Below are positions 27,758 to 31,715 of a stretch of 31,715 nt of DNA, in pieces; the stretch's first letter is position 1, and every line of letters begins with the position of its first letter. The notes under the pieces were generated by a model. That model was not told the DNA's origin, searched no databases, and saw nothing but the letters and a program-made list of their open reading frames with translations. Origin of the DNA: Coprobacillus sp. CAG:826. GTDB taxonomy: Bacteria; Bacillota_I; Bacilli_A; RFN20; CAG-826. The stretch lies in the NCBI GenBank assembly GCA_000437235.1, contig FR897046.1, positions 45,138-76,852 of the forward strand. The letters are read 5' to 3'. Made by a program: the position numbers and the translations under genes.

Positions 27758-27799
27758 TGTTTTTTTCATATTTTTTCTTTTATGAAGAAAATTATTTTC
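27755..27799. promoter_or_regulatory. Paired palindromic operator, copy C
   Basis: GAAAATTATTTTC at 27787–27799, centred near -70, and a degenerate copy ending TTTTTTTC at 27767. Exactly 20 bp separate that C from the first G of the palindrome, as in copies A and B. It is the only one of the three without a cre-like site. Confidence 0.6.
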
Positions 27800-27810
27800 G
27801 TACATTGCTG

Positions 27811-27835
27811 AAAACAAAAAGAGGCTTTCGCCTCT
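27811..27835 (-). terminator. Terminator of the smaller surface-protein gene
   Basis: Perfect AGAGGC/GCCTCT stem with a GAAA tetraloop on the minus strand, followed by TTTTTGTTTT. Confidence 0.93.
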
Positions 27836-27849
27836 TATGTTATTTTATC

Positions 27850-29238
27850 TTATTTTGTTACTTTTTTAGACTTCATAATGAAGTAGTATCCCATCACTGC
27901 TAATAGACCAATACCCGAAATCATAACGACCATCATAATACTAGAATTGTTATTATCTAATAGAGAGTTAAAGTGTGCTCCACTACTTGAATTATTTAAT
28001 TTACTGTTCATAACATAATAAGCATAGTCCATTCTTTCTGAGAGTTTGGTGTCTACATCAATTTCGTAATTAGCAACTGCAGCATTATCCGCTAAGAAAC
28101 CATTATATTCTTCAAGTAAAGCTTGAATTTCAGTAGCTTCTGCGCCACATAAATTAAAATCTTGTACTTTTTTAGCAAAAGCTAAGAATTTGCTCTTAGC
28201 TACAATTTTAGTAACACATAGTTCAGAAGAACCAAATTTAATGCTAAAACCAGCAATTTTAGAAATATCAACATAACGATCTGTATGTGTATTACCCCAA
28301 GAGCAGGTAACTTGCGTTGAAAGATAATCCTTAATATTGATGGTAAGAATTTGGTTCGTATCGGATAAAGTTACCGTTTGTGCAATGGGAACGAAATCGA
28401 ATTCATCATAAGAAGGATTATTACCAATACCAATTTCAGGCTTATTATTCCATGTTCCTGTTGCGGTATAAGTGAATTCGATTGTATCGTAATAAGTTAA
28501 ATCAATAGCTTCATTCAAAATAACTCTATTATGTGTCCATGAGGAACTTGAGTTTTTCCAAACGCCATTTTCAAACGTACTATCTTTTAATGCCTTTACT
28601 GAGCTATAGAAAGATCCGTCACTTAAAATATTTAATTCCGAAGAAGCAACTTCAATCGTTTTTATTTTCGCAACAATTTTTGAAACATTTACGGTAACAT
28701 TTCCTGCATTAATGCTAAATGCGTTAACTTTAGAAGCATCAAGAACGGAACCAGAATGTTCACAAGTCTTCTCTCCCCAAGAGCAGGAAATAGCTTTTCC
28801 AGCAAATTCTGAAAAACTATAGGTTTGCGTATGTTCTGCTCCATCACTAGTAAATGTTTTACCTGCTTCTACATAATCATATTCATCAAGTGTTCCTTCA
28901 CTTTCGTTTAAATAGGCATTACCTACACCAAAACTCACCCACGTTGCACTACCAACATTGGTATAAGTTAACTCAATTGATTCACATTTGGATAAATCTA
29001 AAGTTTGCGATAAGTAAACTCTCGATGCATTCCAGGCACCATTATTATGCCATTTTCCATCAGTAATGGCTGAACCTGCTTGATGGTTATTCACTTCACT
29101 ATAGAAGGCTCCATTTTCAAAAATAACAAAATCAGTCGTCTTAGTAGTTGCCGCTTTAGACATCGTGGTGGGTGAAGTAAGTCCTGCCGCACACATCAAA
29201 CCTAAAGAAATAAACAATAAGAACTTGTTGGTTTTCAT
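27850..29238 (-). CDS. Membrane-anchored surface protein with two glycan-binding-like modules
   Basis: 462 aa: signal peptide (1–30), module 1 (about 37–192), module 2 (203–347), a helical domain (352–415) and a membrane helix (434–455) with a KSKKVTK tail, so it faces outward. Module 1 matches module 1 of the protein starting at 18411 (IFENGAF, NASRVYL, VNAFSIN). The helical segment (FNLCGAEATEIQALLEEYNGF...RMDYAYYVM) recalls short C-terminal helical domains of Mollicutes-like surface proteins; that is recollection, not a search. No catalytic motif seen. Probable role: holding beta-glucan at the cell surface, inferred from the neighbouring cellulolytic operon. GAGGGG ribosome site; single gene with promoter and terminator. 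Confidence 0.82.
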   Translation of the reverse strand: MKTNKFLLFISLGLMCAAGLTSPTTMSKAATTKTTDFVIFENGAFYSEVNNHQAGSAITDGKWHNNGAWNASRVYLSQTLDLSKCESIELTYTNVGSATWVSFGVGNAYLNESEGTLDEYDYVEAGKTFTSDGAEHTQTYSFSEFAGKAISCSWGEKTCEHSGSVLDASKVNAFSINAGNVTVNVSKIVAKIKTIEVASSELNILSDGSFYSSVKALKDSTFENGVWKNSSSSWTHNRVILNEAIDLTYYDTIEFTYTATGTWNNKPEIGIGNNPSYDEFDFVPIAQTVTLSDTNQILTINIKDYLSTQVTCSWGNTHTDRYVDISKIAGFSIKFGSSELCVTKIVAKSKFLAFAKKVQDFNLCGAEATEIQALLEEYNGFLADNAAVANYEIDVDTKLSERMDYAYYVMNSKLNNSSSGAHFNSLLDNNNSSIMMVVMISGIGLLAVMGYYFIMKSKKVTK

Positions 29239-29263
29239 AATTTTTACCCCTCTTTATACATTA

Positions 29264-29292
29264 AGGATAGCATAATTTGAAATCGCTTTCAA
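29264..29292 (-). promoter_or_regulatory. Promoter of the smaller surface-protein gene
   Basis: Minus strand: TTGAAA (plus 29287–29292), 17-bp spacer, TG-C-TATCCT extended -10 (plus 29264–29272). Same layout as the promoter at 18440–18468. Confidence 0.7.
29277..29292. promoter_or_regulatory. cre-like operator overlapping the -35 box
   Basis: TTGAAATCGCTTTCAA, identical to the site at 18453–18468 and a full match to the 14-base cre consensus, in the same position over the -35 box. Confidence 0.75.
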
Positions 29293-29336
29293 CAATTATT
29301 TTCATATTTTAATTTTTTCTATGAAAATTATTTTCG
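29291..29336. promoter_or_regulatory. Paired palindromic operator, copy B
   Basis: GAAAATTATTTTC at 29323–29335, centred near -72, and AACAATTATTTTC (11 of 13 matches) at 29291–29303, centred near -40. The geometry is identical to copies A and C. Confidence 0.65.
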
Positions 29337-29430
29337 ATTTTATAACATTAATATTAATGTAAGATTTTCATTTTATCCACTTTTTTATAATTGAAAAGGG
29401 AGAATTTTAAATTGTTTTTTTATAAAACAG

Positions 29431-29459
29431 AAAAAAGGTAGATTTTATCCACCTTTTTA
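29431..29459 (-). terminator. Terminator after the deacetylase gene
   Basis: Stem AAAAGGTGGA/TCTACCTTTT on the minus strand with one G-T pair and a TAAAA loop, followed by a T-run. It is also A/T-flanked for the other strand. Confidence 0.75.
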
Positions 29460-29514
29460 ATCTTTATTTTTTTCTTTAAATTATGAAAGCACTTTCTTTT
29501 ACTCTTCAGTTGCA

Positions 29515-29531
29515 ATGAAAACAATTTTCAT
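29515..29531. promoter_or_regulatory. Isolated palindrome like the glycan-locus operator
   Basis: ATGAAAACAATTTTCAT, directly after the deacetylase stop codon; its core matches 11 of 13 bases of GAAAATTATTTTC. No promoter is visible beside it, so its role is uncertain. Confidence 0.3.
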
Positions 29532-29532
29532 T

Positions 29533-30219
29533 CTATTCTTCTACATGGAATGCTTCAGAATTTGTACAATAATAAATATCATCGTGATTCGCTAATAATT
29601 TAAGTAATTTTTCAAATTCATCCCAACAATGATATACTTCAAGCTCATAACTATGTCCCCAAATGTAAAAAACTTTATCTTCTTCCGGCTTCATTTCTAA
29701 GAATTGTTTTACAAGTTCTAAAATTTTTGGATTTCTAAAATGGCAAGTCCCATTATAGTGTAATAGATCAGAAGGAATGTCAAAGGACATGGAAGTGCCT
29801 GCTAGACGATTCCATTTCACGTTACAGGCTTTTAAAACTCTATAGGTATTCTCGTCCGAAGTTCCATAGGGAAGTGCAACACCATGAATTTTGGTTTTAA
29901 AATAATGTTCTAAGTTTTCAATATCGGTTTGAATTTCATTCATTTGGGAATCGTAATCTAACCGTTCTAAGAAAGGGTGGGTTACCGTATGACTTGCGAT
30001 TTCATGACCACGGTACACTTCTTCTATTTCCGTACGATTTAAATGATAAATAATAGTTTCTCCCCATACCCAACTATCAGCACGTGATAATTTACCACTA
30101 TTGAGGTTAAACGTACATTTCATACCATATTTGTTAAATAATTTAGCGAGACGACGATCAAAAATAACGCCATCATCAAATGAAAATGTTAAAGCTTTTT
30201 TATATTTTCCTTGGTACAT
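29533..30219 (-). CDS. NodB-type polysaccharide deacetylase family protein
   Basis: 228-aa member of the carbohydrate esterase 4/NodB fold, which removes N- or O-acetyl groups from glycans. Motif 1 is TFSFDDG with Asp15/Asp16, motif 2 is HEIASHTVTH with metal ligands His77 and His81, and LPYGTSDENTY follows as the substrate-groove loop. There is no signal peptide or membrane helix, so it appears cytosolic, unlike most cell-wall deacetylases. AAAAGGAG ribosome site. It lies 44 bp after an RpiR regulator with a terminator between, so attenuated co-transcription is likely. The substrate is unknown; imported acetylated oligosaccharides are one possibility. Confidence 0.85.
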   Translation of the reverse strand: MYQGKYKKALTFSFDDGVIFDRRLAKLFNKYGMKCTFNLNSGKLSRADSWVWGETIIYHLNRTEIEEVYRGHEIASHTVTHPFLERLDYDSQMNEIQTDIENLEHYFKTKIHGVALPYGTSDENTYRVLKACNVKWNRLAGTSMSFDIPSDLLHYNGTCHFRNPKILELVKQFLEMKPEEDKVFYIWGHSYELEVYHCWDEFEKLLKLLANHDDIYYCTNSEAFHVEE

Positions 30220-30237
30220 AATTTATGTTCTCCTTTT

Positions 30238-30264
30238 AGAAAAAGGAAGAAACAAAGTTCTTCC
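30238..30264 (-). terminator. Terminator between the RpiR regulator and deacetylase genes
   Basis: Perfect 7-bp stem GGAAGAA/TTCTTCC with a 6-base loop and five T on the minus strand, starting at the regulator's stop codon. Confidence 0.72.
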
Positions 30265-31127
30265 TATATATTTTTTTTGCTTTTATTAATAATCTCATCA
30301 GTTAAACTATAAAATTTGATGAGTTCGTCATAATTATCCATTGCTACAGCTGAATATAGGATGTCAATCATATTGAGTTGGGCAATTTGAGCACCTGATG
30401 CCACACTTCGAATGGAGTTACCAATGGAAGTCGTCTTTAATTTCACATCAGCGATATCGCTTAGGGTATTATTTGAATATCTTGTAATGGAAATAATTGT
30501 CGCCCCGACTTGTTTGCAAAGTCTAGCCACATCAAGAATCTCATTGGTTTCGCCAGAATAGGAAATAATGACAGCGGCATCATCTTTCGTTAAATTGGCA
30601 GCGGCAAAGATTTGTTCATGATAAGAGGTAAAAGCATGGGCATCTTTTCCGATACGTAAGAAACGATGCTCGGCATCTAAAGCGGCGATGCTTGAACCTC
30701 CAATTCCATAAAAATAAATTCTTTTCACTTTTGATAAAAGACAAACTGCTCGACGAAGTTCTTTTAAATCGACAACGCGATAGCTGTTTTTAATTGCTAA
30801 AGCGTTGTTCGATATGACTTTATTGACGATATCTTCTAAGGATTCGTTTTGTTGAATGAGCACATAATCATTCCCAAACTCATTACTGGTTGTTTTATTC
30901 GAAACATCTAAAATTAAGCATTTGATAAAATCACGATACCCACTATAACCTAACGATTTACACATTCTTGTAATCGTCGCAGGCGAAGTATGACAATACT
31001 CTGCTAATTCAGTAACAGAATACAAACATACTTTTTGTGGATCCGCAATAATTGCATCTACGATTTTTCTTTCTGAGATTGATAATTTGTCACGTATTTC
31101 GCACATTTTTACAAAACAATTATCCAT
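30264..31127 (-). CDS. RpiR/MurR family transcriptional regulator
   Basis: 287 aa. The N-terminal HTH_6 domain (about 1–77) contains LSISERKIVDAII and SPATITRMCKSLGYSGYRDFI. The C-terminal SIS domain (about 125–265) contains FYGIGGSSIAA and ISYSGETNEI, which binds phosphosugars. This family controls sugar-catabolic genes in response to a sugar phosphate. AGGTGAT precedes the ATG, 26 bp after the SLH-like gene. As the only regulator in the window, it is a candidate for the GAAAATTATTTTC sites of the glycan promoters; that link is inference. Confidence 0.94.
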   Translation of the reverse strand: MDNCFVKMCEIRDKLSISERKIVDAIIADPQKVCLYSVTELAEYCHTSPATITRMCKSLGYSGYRDFIKCLILDVSNKTTSNEFGNDYVLIQQNESLEDIVNKVISNNALAIKNSYRVVDLKELRRAVCLLSKVKRIYFYGIGGSSIAALDAEHRFLRIGKDAHAFTSYHEQIFAAANLTKDDAAVIISYSGETNEILDVARLCKQVGATIISITRYSNNTLSDIADVKLKTTSIGNSIRSVASGAQIAQLNMIDILYSAVAMDNYDELIKFYSLTDEIINKSKKNI

Positions 31128-31153
31128 AGTTAAATCACCTGTTCTTTTTTCTA

Positions 31154-31715
31154 TTATATTTTAGCATTTTTTCTCTTTTTTTTAAAGAATAAAATACAAG
31201 CGGCAACCACACCACAGACGCCTATGCTACTAGCAACAATACCAATGATAAGTCCTGTGTTATTTTTTGTTACAAGATTACCCTGTTTATGGTTTTGATA
31301 GTTTTTAAGTTCAACTAATAAATTCACTGCATCTCTTCTTGACATTAAAGTGCTACTAGTAAGGTCTTTAATATCTTCCGCTTTGATAAAACCAGAGCCA
31401 TATAATCCAGCAATCGCTTCACATTGTTCTTCTGTTAAGTTTGCTTTCATTTCTGCCGTTAAAATTGATGTATCTTGACGACAAATAAAGCCTAAATGTT
31501 TTAAGACACGATAAGACCGCTACATAAGCATCGACTTTAGTCATCGCATCATAGGCTTTGGCTTGAGTACCATCAATTAAATATAAACCACGTGCAATCT
31601 TTAATTCATTATAGCCATAGTAATAACGAGATACATCGGCATAGGCCTTTTCGTCCTCTGTTTCAAGATTTAAACCTCGGACTAAGCTAACTAAATAATC
31701 ACCACGAGTTACATT
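31154..31715 (-). CDS. SLH-like, membrane-anchored surface protein (partial, probable frameshift)
   Basis: 3' part of a gene whose start lies beyond the window edge. From 31715 the frame reads VTRGDYLVSLVRGLNL and then DVSRYYYGYNELKIARGLYLIDG, followed by TKVDAYVAV, which fit S-layer-homology repeats. A one-base excess near 31511–31520 breaks the frame; the next frame continues YRVLKHLGFICRQDTSILTAEMK into a third SLH-like unit and a membrane helix (GLIIGIVASSIGVCGVVAACILFF) with a KKKRKNAKI tail. The ATG at 31450 is internal and has no ribosome site. Either a real inactivating mutation or a sequencing error. The C-terminal helix suggests membrane anchoring in addition to, or instead of, cell-wall binding. 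Confidence 0.68.

Noticed and set aside
29373..29453. Two DnaA-box-like sequences (TTATCCACT at 29373 and TTATCCACC at 29445) suggesting an origin
   Set aside because: Each has one mismatch, the second is part of a terminator stem, there is no cluster, and no dnaA or dnaN gene is near.
1..31715. CRISPR array, insertion sequence, prophage or tRNA/rRNA genes
   Set aside because: No regularly spaced repeats, transposase or phage-type genes, or tRNA-like cloverleaf seen on either strand by reading; a tRNA or Rfam scan would be decisive.

Overview
This is an AT-rich, low-GC window from a Firmicutes/Bacilli-type bacterium, probably one of the gut-associated lineages near Erysipelotrichia or Mollicutes; the exact lineage is inference. 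The reasons are the dnaE–polA–mutM–coaE and dnaB–dnaI replication genes, the pfkA–pyk pair, strong GGAGG ribosome sites, and a Gram-positive layout of lipoproteins and membrane-anchored surface proteins. Trp is encoded by TGG throughout. All 20 natural gene ends read as TAA or TAG and none as TGA.

Region 1 (1–9250) is housekeeping DNA replication and repair. A 5'-truncated dnaE, polA and a fused mutM-coaE gene form a forward operon. It ends in a terminator that overlaps the 3' end of the convergent dnaB–dnaI operon. An AT-rich gap of about 0.5 kb separates dnaB from pfkA and carries the divergent promoters.

Region 2 (9288–13520) is central metabolism: pfkA (6-phosphofructokinase), pyk (pyruvate kinase), a ROK sugar kinase and a DegV lipid-binding protein, the last with its own near-consensus promoter. 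A bidirectional terminator closes this block.

Region 3 (13520–29240, all minus strand) is a beta-glucan/cellulose utilisation locus. One operon (27669 to 18538) encodes an MsmK-like ABC ATPase with two long helical insertions, an AraA-like sugar isomerase, an atypical ROK kinase, a cellobiose phosphorylase (GH94), a second MsmK-like ATPase and a GH5 lipoprotein. Next come a very large surface protein, split by a one-base shift at a run of seven G, and a second GH5 lipoprotein. Upstream of the operon lies a gene for a smaller surface protein built of the same beta-rich modules. The model is that lipid-anchored GH5 enzymes and membrane-anchored glycan-binding proteins cut and hold beta-glucan outside the cell. 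Imported cellobiose is then phosphorolysed, and the products are phosphorylated and fed to glycolysis. No permease or solute-binding gene is present, so the transporter must be encoded elsewhere.

Region 4 (29533–31715) holds a NodB-type deacetylase, an RpiR-family regulator and the 3' part of an SLH-like membrane-anchored protein with a probable frameshift.

The most notable signal is regulatory. Three promoters in the glycan locus share an exact GAAAATTATTTTC palindrome centred near -70 to -72, with a degenerate second copy exactly 32 bp closer to the promoter. The two surface-protein promoters also have identical perfect cre-like sites overlapping the -35 box.
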